From Tolypeutes matacus (taxonomy: Eukaryota > Chordata > Mammalia > Cingulata > Chlamyphoridae), in the NCBI GenBank assembly GCA_026826555.1, contig JAKSZT010054215.1, positions 19,947,673 to 20,011,672 of the forward strand: a DNA stretch of 64,000 nt, read 5' to 3'. The translations under genes were made by a program, and so were the position numbers. How positions within the stretch are numbered: the first letter of the stretch is position 1; each line of letters starts with the position of its first letter. The notes under the pieces are model-generated. The model searched no databases. It was not told where the DNA came from and was given only the letters and a program-made list of their open reading frames with translations. Of this stretch, positions 52,834 through 64,000 are shown one piece after another.

Positions 52834-54457
52834 TGTGCTGGTTTGAGTCTTTTGGAGACCCCAGAAAATTATGTTCTTAAGCTAAACCATTCCTGTGCAT
52901 GTCACCCTGTTTTGGTTAGATTCAGTTAAGGGCCTTTGAGTAGACTGTGGGACCCAGGGTGGGTTCTATTCCACGTCCTGGAGGCCTTTATAAAGGGGGC
53001 ACTAAAAAGCTGCAGAAATGCAGAGAAAGTGGTGCAGAAACGGAGAGAAGGAACCCAGGAGCTCAGAGGGAAAGCCAGGAGAGAGAAAAGCCACAGACAG
53101 AGCAACCTGAAGCAGAACTAGCAACGAGGCCTGGAGGAGAGTGGAGAGACGAGCAACCACCATTGTGCTCGGCCACATGCCTGCTGGCCCACGGGGAGAG
53201 AGTGGGCCTGGAGACGGCAGAGACCCAGACTGGCGGGCATCACCACTGCGTCTTCCCACATGGCAGGAGTCCAGGATCACCAGCAGCTGACCTTTGGTGA
53301 ACAGCGTCTCTGATGATGCCTTCATTTGGGCATTTTCATAGCCTCAGAATGGTAAGCTTTTGCCCTTTTAAACTCCCATTATAAAAGCCAACCCATTTCT
53401 GGTATATTGCTTCCAGCAGCTTTTATTTATTTATTTATTTATTGGTGGGGGAGGTTATTTATTTATTTATTTTCTAAACAATTTATTGAAGTATATCATT
53501 CATACACAAACATACCTAAGCAATAAATGTTCAGTAAATACTGTGAACTTACAAAACAAACACGCAGAACATCATACAGGGCTCTCACACATCACCCCAC
53601 CACAAATACTTTGCATTGTTGTGAAACATTTGTTAACAAATTATGAAAGAGCATGGTCAAAGTATTACTACTAACTATAGTCCATATCTTCCTCCCATAT
53701 ACATTTTTTAAAAGGATTTATTTATTTATGTATTTATTTTTATCCATTTTTATCCCACCACCCCCCACCCCACGTTTTTGCTATTTTTGTGTCCATTCGC
53801 TGGGCAACTCTCTGTGTCCGTTTCCTGCCTTCTCTTATCATCCTTCTCCTTCTGTCTTCACTGGGATTCGATCCTCGGGACCTCTGATGTGGGAGAGAGG
53901 CGTCCTACTGCCTGCGCCGCCTTAGTTCCTGGTTTTTCAATGCATCTCGTCTTGGCTCTCCCTTGTGTCACTCTCCTGTTAGGTCATCATCTTGCTATGT
54001 GGCTCGCGGGGCCTGGCAGTGCACCCATGCGTGGGGCCTGGGGGGCTCACCCATTTGTGGAGCCTGATAGCACACCCACACACAGGGCCTGATGGCCTAC
54101 GCGCCTTCTATATTTTTCTTTTTTTTCTTTTTACCGGGAGGTCCCGGGGATCAAACCCAGGTCCTTCCATATGGGAGACAGACGCCCAGCCATTTGAGCC
54201 ACATCCGCCCCCCTGCTATATCTCTTAAGGTTGACCAAAGATACCTAGAGTTACAGTCTTTTCCCATACAGGATGATCATATAATAAATCAGGCTTAGTT
54301 TATCACCAGCATTCTAAAAACCAGACCTAGGGAGAAAAACTAGGTCTGGGGACACGTGCATGGTTTCTAATATAGCTAATGTTTAGCCTACCCTGATTAT
54401 CACAAAATCAGGACAGCGAGAATATTCATATCCAGCAGCTTTTAGCAAACTAAAACA
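52834..54457 (+). mobile_element. Solo LTR, MaLR-like family, copy 2, split by a composite element
   Basis: The LTR starts 'tgtgctggtttgagtc' and ends 'ttagcaaactaaaaca'. A perfect 5-bp duplicate, atcat (52829-52833 and 54458-54462), flanks it. Without the 53426-54430 insertion and its duplicate it is about 605 bp. Shared words with copy 1 include 'aaaagccaacccatttctggtat' and the start. It has no ERV genes. The frames across it (52936-53325) are shadows. Confidence 0.92.
53426..54430 (-). mobile_element. Composite SVA-like retroelement, copy 2
   Basis: In its own direction (minus): a 5' unit (54430-54213), a dimeric tRNA SINE (54212-53705), an L1-3'-UTR-related tail (53704-53474) with an AATAAA word, and an (aaata)n end. 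A perfect 14-bp duplicate, tccagcagctttta, flanks it (53412-53425 and 54431-54444). The flanking units match copy 1 (19915-20946) at roughly nine bases in ten by eye, with the same 5' end near 'tattctcgctgtcctgattttg'. It sits inside an LTR, so four insertion layers are seen here. Confidence 0.88.
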
Positions 54458-54462
54458 ATCAT

Positions 54463-54690
54463 CTTCATACAACTTTAACCAGTAAGATTTGTATGTAATC
54501 TTGAGCTAATTCTCAAGAAAAGTTTTGTGTGTTTTTTAAGCTTACCCTGATGAATTAAGAATCAGTCATCAGTTAATTAACATTTGTTATTTATTAAGCA
54601 TTCACAAATATTTATCAAGTGTTTATTGTGTTAATGACAGCACAGAGCTAACTGGTACTCTAGGACCCAGAGTTTGAAGGGAAGGTTAGG
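54463..54690. other. Unique sequence
   Basis: Nothing firmly recognised. Confidence 0.4.
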
Positions 54691-54699
54691 AGAACAGGG

Positions 54700-55640
54700 T
54701 GGAAGGTGACAGAAATGCTCTGCTCTTCACTTTTTCCGTTTAATAGATCTTGGAGATTGCTCCATATTATGCATAGAAAGCTTCCAGTTTCCTCCTCTTT
54801 TATTTTTTTCATGGTTGCAGCATTCCACTGTGTGGAAAATTTATTTAATCAATCTCCTACTGGTGTACCTTAAGTTCTTTATAGTCTTTTGCTATTTCAA
54901 CCAGTGATGTGATGAATTATTTTTCCTTATATCAGTTCAAATTCATGTTAATATGTCTGAAAGAAAAATTTCCAGAAGTGGAATTGCTGGATTAGAATTA
55001 TGTGCATTTATAATTTTGATAGAAATTTACAATTTACATTTAGTAACATATGAGAAATTTTCTCATATCCACACAAACAGTCCTTTTGTTGCTGCTAAAC
55101 TGAAAGGTAAAACAAAACATAACTCATGCTATTTTTATTTTGCATTTTTCTTTTATGACTGAAATTGAGAAATTTTTCATCCAATTTTCTTTCCTGTGAA
55201 TTTACTGCTCATACTTTGCCCAGTTTTCTATGGATTTATTGGTCTTTTAAACATTGATATGTAGGAGCTCTTAATGTACAAAGTTAATTAGCACTCGTTC
55301 TGGGGTATGAGTTGTAAATTTTTTTCCAGTGCACCATTGGTCTTTGCCTTTGCTTACGATGGTTTTCGCCATGTCAAATCTTGTTTTTGATTGGGCTTCT
55401 GTGTTATACTTAGAAAGGCATTCCATCCCCCGAGATTATAAAAGAAAATTATTGCATGGTTTCTTGTAGTACTTTTAGGGTTTTTCTATTTAAATATTTG
55501 ATCAATCTAGAATTTATGAGATTGTGATTTCACTTTATTTTTTTTCCTGCTGCTGATTTTTTTCCAACATCATTCATTCAGCAATGTGCCTTTTTCCCCA
55601 CTGATTTAAAATGCTTTTTACTGTATAGTAAGTTTCTTCA
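54700..55640 (-). mobile_element. Old L1 fragment (ORF2 end side)
   Basis: 'gttgcagcattccactgtgtgg', 'ttccagaagtggaattgctgg', 'gtaggagctcttaatgtac' and 'tttgcccagttttctatggatttattggtctttt' are standard antisense words of old L1 ORF2 3' sequence. It is strongly decayed. Confidence 0.8.
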
Positions 55641-56670
55641 TGCATTTGGGTAGCATTATATATTTTTTGTATCCATCTCTGTTGACTTACAGAGATAGGA
55701 AGATCTTGAAAAGACAATTGATCTCATCTCTGCAGGACGTGATGGATGTGGTCCTTTCTAAAGACAGGTTGGACCAGGTGGCCTCTTAAGGTCCTTCCCA
55801 GCTTAAACTAAATTTATGCTTGGCTACCAAGCAGACTGGGCCTACTACTAATGAACAGGATCTGTACAACTTATCAGATCGTTCATGAGTTAAAGTCATT
55901 TAACTTGTTGAAGTAACTGAACATTCTAGACTATGTTGTGAGCCTTTGTTTTTGTTGTCCACACATGGACTTCAGCAACTGAGCTCACATAGGGGCTTCA
56001 TTCTGAACATCACCTCCCCTTGAAGTTACCCAGCTTCCACGTTGTTTACTCTCTGTTCCACACTGCTATAGTATTTGTACTATATATGTGCATGATATTG
56101 CATTATAGTCTGGTACCTTGTCTTATTCATTTTGTATTCCCAGAACATAGCACATGGTAAAGAGCATAATTTCTCGAATGAAACATCAAATGGTCCTCAC
56201 AAGGGAATGGATGAACAGAATTCTACTTCCATATTCTCTTCCACTTCCAACTACTGGGACCTGCTGGGGGTGCCAGTGACTGCGTGGGAGTGAGGCTATA
56301 GGCTCTTCTGGAGCTCCTCCCAGCACCATAGAGACTCTGGTATGAGGACCAGAGGATGGGGCCCTGGAAAAAGCTTGGCATTCCAGGATCCATAGACTCT
56401 TCTGAGGAAGGAAACAGTTAATTCATGTGAGCATGTCAAGTCTTCCTGAACCAAAAGGCCAGGAGGTTGAGTCTTGCCTGACCTTGAGATGGAACTTGAG
56501 ATGGAACTGGACAGGAAGATCCAAAGCCTAGAAACCAGGGACCTTGTGAGGTTGCTTGCAGCCTGGCCTCTTCCCATAGGCCCACAGAGCCTGGAACCCT
56601 TTGCTCTTCACACCTGTAGAAATCCCCTTGCTAAGAAAGCTCCAGCAACCATACCCCAATATTTTGAGGC
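55641..56670. other. Unique sequence
   Basis: No supported gene; 56296-56695 has frames on both strands without splice or family support. 'gatggatgtggtcctttctaaagacaggttggaccaggtgg' near 55740 may be an old repeat. Confidence 0.35.
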
Positions 56671-56674
56671 TAAG

Positions 56675-56990
56675 TTACATGCCTTTTACCCCTAAATACT
56701 TCAGTGTATATTTCCTAAGAATAAGGTTAGTCTTTTACAAAATGATTGTACAATTATCAATTTCATGAATTTACATTGAAGCAATACTTTAGTCTGTATT
56801 AAAATTTTGTTAGTTGACCTAATAATTTCCTGTACAGCATACCCTACCCTATTTCTCTTCCCCCAGTACAAGATCCAATCTAGGGTCAGGTATTGGATTT
56901 AATTATCATGTCTCTTTAGCTTCCTTTAACCTGGAACATTTCTTTGACTTTTATGGAAGTGCTATTTTTGAAGAATGTCTCCCTCCCACC
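56675..56990 (-). mobile_element. L1M 3'-UTR fragment
   Basis: 'cttcagtgtatatttcctaagaataagg', 'acaattatcaatttcatgaa' and 'aagatccaatctagggtcagg' are antisense L1M blocks. Confidence 0.75.
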
Positions 56991-58488
56991 CCCCTTTTTT
57001 TTTTTGCCAGAGCATTCCTCATTTTCTGTGAATCAAAGTCACACTTTTAGTCACCACCTCAATTGGGGTGGAACAAGAGTTGATGGCCATGCCCCCTCCT
57101 TAATCTTCCCAGATTACCTGGACCCAGGCTCCCTGAAGCAAACCTGGGCAGTGAGGTGAGAAAAGGAAGGCTGAATTATCCTTACACACTGGCTCTGGGG
57201 TTCCACTCTTATCCCAGAGATCACTATTGCCTTGTTCTAGAAACCCCTTGGCTCAGCCCCTGGCTGACCTTGACTCTTGGGTAGAAGGGTTGGATGTGGG
57301 AGGGTTCTGAGGGAATGTCAGATGCTAAGAGCAGGTTTCCCAACAGGCAGTGTGTGTGTCCTTAGAGCCACTTGGAATAGCTTTAGGTGATACAGAGAGA
57401 GGCAGGCAGTTGTGACTAGAACAGCAAGGCTGGACGGGGGAAAGCAGGAGGGAGAGCAAACAGAACAAGGCCAGGTAAGCGGGAACCATGATTTATTTGC
57501 TCCTGACCCATAGCCACTTCCCACTGATTATTTTCTCTTTTGGCCCTTGACCTGAGCACTTGCTGATTTCTCACTCTAGATAGCCAGCCTGGAGCTCTCG
57601 GTCTCTGACAAATGTGCTCATTTCTTTCTTGAATATTAATTTACAAAAGGATTGTTGCAGCTAAAACCACTTCAACTTGGCAGGGAGAGGCCCCTGCCCT
57701 GCCCTGACATGCCTCTGCTCACTGGAGCCCTGACTTAGCAAAGAGTTTCATCATGGGATTCCAGGAAGGATTCTGAAAGAAGTTGAGGTTTCTGAGAACA
57801 TCCTTCCCTCCTCACAATTCTGAGTAGGGCCAGCTCTGCTTTGATTAAGAAACCTTTGTTCTCTGCCTTGGCTCCAGAGAACATTAAGCTTAGGTCTAAG
57901 GAAAACACCATTTGTATGTCTTTACAAGGTCTCTCAACCATGAGCAATTTGCTGCTCACCATACAAAAAAAAAATCTATTTTCTGAGTGGAAAAATCAAA
58001 AGAAAACTGAAAGTAATGGATCAAAGAAAGTTTGGACAACAAACTGAACAAAAACACTTGCTTTCCAAGAGCATGCTCGAACATTTTATCTAGTATATCT
58101 TCTCAAAGTTTATAAATAGCACCTAGTTATCGGTTCCATCATCAACCTTGGGGAAGCACTTCCAGGCTTTATGACAAGTTTGTGTGACTATGGCTAAAGG
58201 GGTTTGGAATGGAAACATTTTGTTCATCTGGCTAATTAATGTTCCCTTCTGTGGCGACAATATTTGTCTGGGTCATGGGATGACTCAATCAATCAAATAT
58301 TTATTGAGTAACTACACAACCAATGGAAAAATTAGACTTGGATCACATTGTGATCCATACTCTTGGGCTGAATAGATTTGCCTTAAAATCTTGAGGCAGA
58401 TGAAATCACTAATTCTCGTCTTTTGATTTGGAGCTTAGAAAAGATTCCACTTGGTTAGTAAAGGAGAATGAAATTAATTTAAAAAATA
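56991..58488. other. Unique, repeat-poor sequence
   Basis: No gene is supported and no repeat is recognised. Confidence 0.4.
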
Positions 58489-58497
58489 CACAGGCAG

Positions 58498-58701
58498 GGA
58501 AGCGGATGTGGCTCAATCGGTAGGGCTCCCATTTACCATATGGGAGGCCCCAGGTTCGATTCCCAGGGCCTTTTGGTGAAGGCAAGCCAGCCCATGTGGC
58601 ACGGTGAGCTGATGCAGCAGGACGACCCAACAAAGGGAGACAAGCAGACACAGAAAAACGCACAGCAAATGGACACAGCAAGCACAAGCAGCAAGGGGGG
58701 A

Positions 58702-58748
<47 letters not shown>

Positions 58749-58778
58749 AATCTTAAAAAAAAAAAAAAAAAAAAAAAG
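58498..58778 (+). mobile_element. tRNA-derived SINE, long form, best-preserved copy
   Basis: The head 'ggaagcggatgtggctcaatcgg' holds an A-box-like block. A perfect B box, ggttcgattcc, is at 58553-58563. The body words are 'ggtgaaggcaagccagccc', 'gacacagaaaaacgcacagc' and 'agcacaagcagcaagggggg', and the tail is long (aaat)n plus A. The duplicate cacaggcag flanks it (58489-58497 and 58779-58787). The intact tail and low divergence suggest a fairly young insertion. Its ancestral tRNA is not identified. Confidence 0.95.
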
Positions 58779-58789
58779 CACAGGCAGAA

Positions 58790-59088
58790 GCAGATGCATC
58801 TTTATGACATTTGGCAAACAAAGTGTCACACATTTGGGTCCCTAATTCCAATATTGATTTATGAATGCTTTCCCTCCATTTCAGTTGTTTTCTCTTTAAC
58901 AGGTGAACAATGCCAGTGACTCCTACTTTAAACTGGAAGCTCTGGGAATTAAATTTCAGTCTGTCTAATTTATTGCAGGTCCAACATATACAGTGTATAC
59001 ACTCATTTTTACTAAATCAATTTTGTGAGAATCAATGCAGTTCACCAATGTTTCCAATACTTCTCCTTCTGGGAGCATGAAGAGAGAT
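58790..59088. other. Unique sequence
   Basis: Nothing recognised. Confidence 0.4.
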
Positions 59089-59089
59089 T

Positions 59090-59765
59090 TAGACTTGGTC
59101 ATATGAGTTCTTCAGCCAGGGAAATGTGAGCAGAAATGATGTGTATTACTTTTGGGCAGATGAACAATTTTTGGTGTTCCCCTTTTTTTTTTTTTTTTAA
59201 GATTTCTTTCTTTCCCCCACCGCACCCCCCCACCCCCTTCGTTGTTTTGCGCTCGCTATCTGTTCTCAGTGTGTTCTGTGTCTGCTTGTCTTCTCTTTAG
59301 GCAGCACCAGGAACTGATCCTGGGACCTTCCAGAGTGGAGACAGGCGCTCACTCTCTTGCACCATCTCAGCTCCCTGGTCTGCTGCGTCTCTTATTGTCT
59401 CTCTTCTGTTTCTCTTTTTGTTGCGTCATCTTGCTGTGCCAGCTCACTGTGTGGGCCAGCTTGCCTTTTAACAGGAGGACCCAGAAATCGAACCCTGGAC
59501 CTTCTATATGGTAGATGGGAGCCCAATCACTTCTACCAGTGTTCCCAGTGTTCCCTTCTTTTTGCCATGGTAACCTTTGATGTCCCAGTTGGTGGAAGGC
59601 CCTTCAGCTTGTGTCTCTGAGTGAGGATAAAATGGAGAATTGTCCCCCCACTGACCTTAGATGGACATGTGGCAGGAGAGGGAACAAAAAATATCTCAGG
59701 CCACTGAGATGCTGGGGTTGTTTTTTCCTACAGCACAATCTAGTATATGCTGAATCACACAAAAA
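59090..59765 (+). mobile_element. MaLR-type (MLT1-like) LTR, split by a SINE
   Basis: 'ggaaatgtgagcagaaatgatgtgtattacttttgggcaga' comes before the SINE. 'ttgccatggtaacctttgatg', 'ctgaccttagatggacatgtgg' and 'caggccactgagatgctggggttg' come after it. These are blocks of an old mammalian LTR family also present at 61720-62137. Confidence 0.65.
59181..59537 (-). mobile_element. Long two-part tRNA-derived SINE
   Basis: Same build as 48271-48690 but shorter in the middle: 'agggttcgatttctggg', 'gcaagatgacgcaac', second unit 'gggagctgagatggtgc', 'gatcagttcctgg', 'gcgagcgcaaaac'. The word gtgttccc on both sides (59172 and 59538) is a likely duplicate. Confidence 0.88.
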
Positions 59766-60041
59766 TTGTGATTCAAGAAGTAGACTGCTACCATTATAAA
59801 AGACATAAAACATATGGTATTGGGTGGGTAGCAAGAAAACTATCACTTGCAGTAATTTTAGCATGTAGATTATCCTCCATAGGCCTGATGAGTTTGTACC
59901 TCTAGGGAAAAGATTATTGTTAGTAGTACTTATTGTCTGCTGATGGCTGTGTTTGACAAGATGTTACAAGAAAGAGATGAGCTCAGAAAGGAACTGATGG
60001 GTTTTCAAGCAGGGATATAAGAAAATGAGTCACAAAAGTCA
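59766..60041. other. Unique sequence
   Basis: Nothing recognised. Confidence 0.4.
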
Positions 60042-60046
60042 GGAAC

Positions 60047-60592
60047 TGTCTTAGTTTGCCAAAGAGCTGCCGATGCAAAGTACCAGAAATTGTTGGCTTT
60101 TATAATGGGGATTTTATTTAGGATAAAAGCTTACAGTTCTGAGGCTGTGAAATGTCCAAATCAAGGCATCAGCAGAGATGCTTTCTCACCAAAGTCAGCT
60201 CCTGGTGGTCCTGGTGTCCTGCCATGTGGCGATGGGGCGTCAGCCCCTTGGGGCCTCTTACTGTGCCTCTGTCCTCTGCTGGTTTCAGACTCCAGGACCT
60301 CTCTCAGCCTCTCAAATTTTCCTGCAGTCTTTTCTCGCACATGGCAGAATCAATATGGCAGATTCCTTCCCATCTGTGTCTCACTCTCTGTGTCTCCACT
60401 TATATACCTAACAAGAGCGAGGAGACTCAGCCTGAGTCATGCCTCACTAATGTAATCCAACCTAAAGCAATCTAATCAAGATCTAAAGTAAACCTAATCC
60501 AATCAAAGCTTACCACACTACAACACACACAGGAATAGATTAGTTTAAGAACATAATCTTTTTTTTGGTTTCACCAAACTCAAACTGTCACA
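60047..60592 (-). mobile_element. Solo LTR, MaLR-like family, copy 3
   Basis: Minus strand: starts 'tgtgacagtttgagtttgg' and ends 'tggcaaactaagaca', as in copy 1, length 546 bp. Shared inner words include 'aaagcca' (minus strand of 'ggcttttataatgggg') and 'cttgatttggacatttc'. No clean 5-bp duplicate is seen (ggaac against gggtt), so the copy may be old or the site rearranged. The frames inside (60090-60475) are shadows. Confidence 0.82.
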
Positions 60593-60597
60593 GGGTT

Positions 60598-61715
60598 TAA
60601 GGGACTGCTAGATGACTCAATTCTAAGTAGCAAATGATAAGACTGAGGAAAACTTAAAGTGGCAGGGGCAAATTAAAACTCTACCTTGCATCAAGGGATC
60701 AATTAATGGGTTATGGTCATCACACTCATTATTAAAACTTGTGAATGGATTGAAATGCCTCAGAGGTAAGGTCCAAATAATTTCAAGCAGTGTTCAGGAA
60801 GTCCTTTAAGTTGTACAAAAAAGAGACTAAGAATGTGGCTCTCTCATTGATGCCTGATAGACTCAAGGAATCTAAATTAAATTGATAAAGAGAGGCATGA
60901 GAGCAAAAAAGCAAAGACATATAGTAAATAGGGGAATTGTGCTTAAAAAGGGACTATGGCTATTGGCATATGGAACTAACTAGAATAAAATATATAAGAA
61001 GTTGACTATACTTTTGAGAGAGTTGTATTGGCAAAAGAAATATTAGCCTGGACAAAAAAAGAGATGGTGATTGTTTAAAACTAGAAGTGCCTTTTGGGAC
61101 AGTAATCAACTCAGGGCAAGAAGTGGGTTGAGAAAACTGCTCAGCCTTCAGGAAAGGCATTTGTTCATGGCCCATTTCAAAAATGTGCATGGAGAAACAT
61201 GAAAAAAAGCAAGATTCTTTCATAAGCTGGAGCCAGGCATCAGGAGTATTGGGTTGGATAAGAGAACTTTTCCAAGCAGCAGAAGCAGAGTCTAATCAAG
61301 GAACTGTCCTTAGTTCCAGTTAGAAACACCCAAGCCCCACTGGGATTTAGAATTGCTATGGACCTGTGTCTGCATGTGTCTCCCGTTCTTCCCCTTTCTG
61401 AACAGGACTACTTCTTGTAGTCACCCTGTCCCGGTTCCACCATGGAAGGGTGGTAGTGTGGAGTGCAGATCATCAACTGTCTCATTCATTGGTCTCTGAA
61501 TCAATAGGCGCCACATCCAGACGTGATGTCAAAATTGCTGTGAATCTTCCCCAAACTGTTGACTTAGAGCTAAAAGCTATGTTGGGATGAGACTTTCTGG
61601 TTATATACCTTGAGAAGGGGGTGCGGAAAGGAGAGTGGATTGAATATTTGGTCATCAAAAGGGCAAACTTAGTAGTCATTAGAGCTGTTCATCAATATTT
61701 CCATTCTCTTTCTTC
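60598..61715. other. Mostly unique sequence
   Basis: No gene is supported. 61310-61560 may be more LTR-like sequence ('cactgggatttagaattgctatgg') but is not assigned. Confidence 0.35.
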
Positions 61716-61719
61716 CAAG

Positions 61720-62137
61720 CATAAGTGACATACTTGCGTGCTACCTTGATGTTCGGCAGGGCATGTGATTACTTTGGCTAATGAATATGAAAGTCTTCTG
61801 CCTCCAGTACTTGATTTGCCATGTTCCCTTTTCCTTGCCATGGTAAGGTACTTGATTTGCCATGTTCCCTTTTCCTTGCCGTGGTAANNNNNNNNNNTGG
61901 TAAGGTACTTGATTTGCCATGTTCCCTTTTCCTTGCCGTGGTAACAAGCAATGTTCCAGAAGGTGGAGGCTCTGGAAACTTAGGTCCCCAAGTGAGAGCA
62001 ATGGAGAGTAGAGATCACTGTCCATCCAAGATGGATAAGTAGCATATGTGAGACATAAACATGTGTTGTTTTAAATCTCTAAGATGCTGGAGTTTTTTGT
62101 CATGACACTATAAACTAGCCTATGCTGACTAATGTAG
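61720..62137 (+). mobile_element. MaLR-type (MLT1-like) LTR, 3' part, with an internal tandem repeat
   Basis: 'catgtgattactttggctaatgaatatgaaag', 'caatgttccagaaggtgg', 'tgttgttttaaatctctaagatgctgg' and 'ctagcctatgctgactaatgta' are the LTR 3' blocks, related to those at 59090-59765. A 41-bp unit is repeated within it. Confidence 0.65.
61806..61944. repeat. 41-bp tandem repeat with a 10-N gap
   Basis: The unit 'gtacttgatttgccatgttc' plus 'ccttttccttgcc(a/g)tggtaag' appears twice before the gap and once after. The 47 bp before the gap (61841-61887) equal the 47 bp after it (61898-61944), so the assembled third copy may be an overlap artefact. Confidence 0.85.
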
Positions 62138-62139
62138 GT

Positions 62140-62970
62140 AAAAGTGTTTAAACTGGAGATTAAATCTGAAAGGGTTTTCCTCATGAACAGAAGACAGTGT
62201 TCCTTAACAGATAAACTTGCTCTTACTGGGCCCTTTTGTTAGTTGTTTCTCATGTGTTTCTACTGAATATTCAGTGAACCAAATGATTTATTTTAAATAA
62301 CCTCATCATAGAGCAACCCATGCCATGCTCTCATTACCGTTAAAATGTTTTTCTTCACTTCCTGACACTTGTATTACACCAAGATTCAACAATATATTCA
62401 GTTTTATTTATTTGTTTAAAACTCACGTGTTCCATGATAGCACACAATATTTTTGGATGTATGAAATGAAAATTCAACACTTATTTTACATACTTAGAGG
62501 AAAAAGAGTGTTACCCTTAAGCATTTGGTGTGAAATTGGTAACTGGTACTGGGTTATGAAATTTTCATTGCTACATAACAGAATACATACAAATTTATCT
62601 GGAGAAAAAAAGCCCTTTTTAGATTCTTTAAGAATGAGTAACATGGTACACAGTGTCTATAGCTATGAGCTTGCACAAGATGTAAAATATTCTTCAAATT
62701 AATGTTTCTTGTATCATTCTTCTCCAACATCCAAGGATATTGCTTTAATCTTAATTCTGAGATAGTTAATCTGTGGGGAGTTAAGATAATAAAATTCAGG
62801 TTTGTTGCTTTCTGATGATCTAATTGGCTTCAGGGATAGAGCTTACAGAATCTAGAGAAATGGACAATTAACATATTTCCTTCAAATCCCGGATGTTTTG
62901 AGCAAACTTTTGGCAAGTGCTGAACTGCAGAAAGTTTGTGGTTGCCTTCTTTGACAAATGCCTGAAGTGC
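62140..62970. other. Unique, AT-rich sequence
   Basis: A frame of 125 codons (62325-62702) has no splice context or family resemblance. Confidence 0.4.
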
Positions 62971-62974
62971 AGAT

Positions 62975-63085
62975 CTTTTCTTTTGTTAATACTGTCCCTT
63001 ACACTTGGAATGTCCTCTTCTTCTCCAATGATCAAAATCCTTCTTGTCCTTCCAGGTTCAGCTAAAATGCAAATCCTTTGATAGA
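62975..63085 (+). mobile_element. LINE-2 fragment
   Basis: 'cccttacacttggaatgtcctcttcttctcc' and 'ccttccaggttcagctaaaatgcaaatcc' follow the L2 3' ORF pattern. Confidence 0.5.
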
Positions 63086-63149
63086 GGAACATTTTATAGA
63101 GGCATAATGATGCTAGTAGATCACATTTTTAAATTAGAAGTGAGATAAA

Positions 63150-63250
63150 TCACCATGCGCCAGACATTGGGTAAATGCTTTGGGTAATTATCTCATTTAA
63201 TTCTCACTGAATGCTTATGATTTGCAACTGCTGTTATCCCCCACCAGGCA
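63150..63250 (-). mobile_element. MIR SINE fragment
   Basis: 'gcgccagacattgggtaaatgctttgggtaattatctcatttaattctcac' is the antisense MIR 3' half. Confidence 0.7.
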
Positions 63251-63294
63251 CTCTTTAGCCTCAAATTCCAAAATAATAGAAATGCTTGATTATG

Positions 63295-63400
63295 GTTTTT
63301 GCGGCAGACATTCCTGGGCTTGATTCCTAATTCGATCACTTACTAGACTAAATGTGTGACACTGAACAAATTATTTAACTTCCCTAAGGCTAAATGTGCA
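63295..63400 (+). mobile_element. MIR SINE fragment
   Basis: 'cttgattcctaattcgatcacttactagac', 'gtgtgacactgaacaaattatttaacttcc' is the MIR head-to-core region. Confidence 0.75.
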
Positions 63401-63404
63401 AGAA

Positions 63405-63780
63405 TTAAATGAATGAAGTTACCAGCATGGCTGTGGTCCTGGGATCTCCCTTCTTCAACAACCCAGGATGTCCTGGGCCTCCTCTTATGTTAAATCTCAT
63501 GTCACCTTGGTTTTTGGTTTACTCTTTTATTTTGGTGGAGCACATCCTCCAGATGCTTTCTGAGAAAGTTGAGCCAGAGGGCTACATTTTTTGAGACAAA
63601 AATTTATTTGTTTGAATGCCACTCTAAAAGGTACTTGGTACCTTTTCTTCTTGAGCTTTTCAGGGGTTCAACAGTGTTAATGAGCTTGTTTACGGACTTT
63701 TCCCTTCTCCCAGCTCAGGTTTTGGTTTTCTCTGGATTTGTCAATTATTAATTATCCATATGTTTTCCACCTTCTGAAAA
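63405..63780 (-). mobile_element. HAL1/L1-like remnant
   Basis: 'ggtttactcttttattttggtggagcacatcctcc' and 'gctttctgagaaagttg...gagggctacattttttgag' parallel the words at 26055-26110 in the other HAL1/L1-like remnant. Confidence 0.45.
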
Positions 63781-64000
63781 TTTATAGCTATCCTGTCTTT
63801 ACACAGTCTCTTTGTCTTTCTGAGTTCATGCTTCTTTTCTAATCCATTTATTGTAATATTTGGCAGGGGACACAGACACATGCAAGTATTTTATATGCTA
63901 TTTTTAGCCAGAAGTGAAGACTGTCATTATTTTATCATTAAAATTTAGAAGGAAGGCTAGATTTGTCATCCATGTAGAAGGTCATAACTCTTTTATTTAA
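63781..64000. other. Unique sequence to window end
   Basis: Nothing recognised. Confidence 0.4.

Noticed and set aside
58553..58563. Perfect B box and A-box-like block, possible tRNA gene
   Set aside because: No cloverleaf (acceptor stem or anticodon arm) can be paired; the unit has a SINE body, an A tail and a target duplicate.
61482..61679. 65-codon minus-strand frame with mixed residues
   Set aside because: No splice context or recognised family; possibly inside LTR-like sequence.

Overview
This is a mammalian nuclear window with no complete gene. It reads as intergenic or deep intronic DNA from a xenarthran (sloth, anteater or armadillo group). The main evidence is about 25 copies of tRNA-derived SINEs whose heads (about ggaagcggatgtggctc) match by memory the armadillo/sloth SINE families. 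It also carries MaLR-like LTRs and L1s of a xenarthran flavour. The species cannot be fixed from sequence alone. Almost all long open frames are antisense shadows of LINEs and SINEs.

Layout. 1-5.4 kb: a hAT miniature element with a perfect 8-bp target duplication, old L1 3' ends and an ERV LTR. 5.4-12 kb: largely unique sequence with L2 and MIR fragments, a MaLR-like solo LTR, a CTCF-like site and a second hAT element. 12-17.9 kb: dense SINEs (one trimer-like, one dimer), old L1 3' ends and a long L2. 17.9-25.3 kb: one nearly full-length, dead L1 on the minus strand. It is broken by a 1-kb composite retroelement, a SINE and a 43-bp micro-insertion. 25.3-35.9 kb: older L1/HAL1-like material, an unclassified 1.6-kb repeat, and an L1 3' fragment nested inside another L1-like element. 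35.9-50.9 kb: the most gene-like and unique part, with an ERVL-like LTR, a GATA microsatellite and one good candidate protein-coding exon on the minus strand (46103-46188). 50.9-64 kb: L1, L2 and MIR fragments, four LTRs and a second copy of the composite retroelement.

Most interesting observation: two copies of a composite element (19915-20946 and 53426-54430) share the same three-part build. It has a 5' unit of about 210 bp, a dimeric tRNA SINE in the same orientation, and a tail of about 230 bp related to the L1 3' UTR. The copies share the same 5' end but have different perfect target duplications (12 and 14 bp). This looks like an SVA-like, L1-mobilised composite family. Whether it is already catalogued could not be checked.

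Assembly notes: three 10-N gaps are each flanked by exact duplicates of 47 bp, which points to an assembler overlap artefact. One 100-N gap lies in a C-rich part of a SINE.
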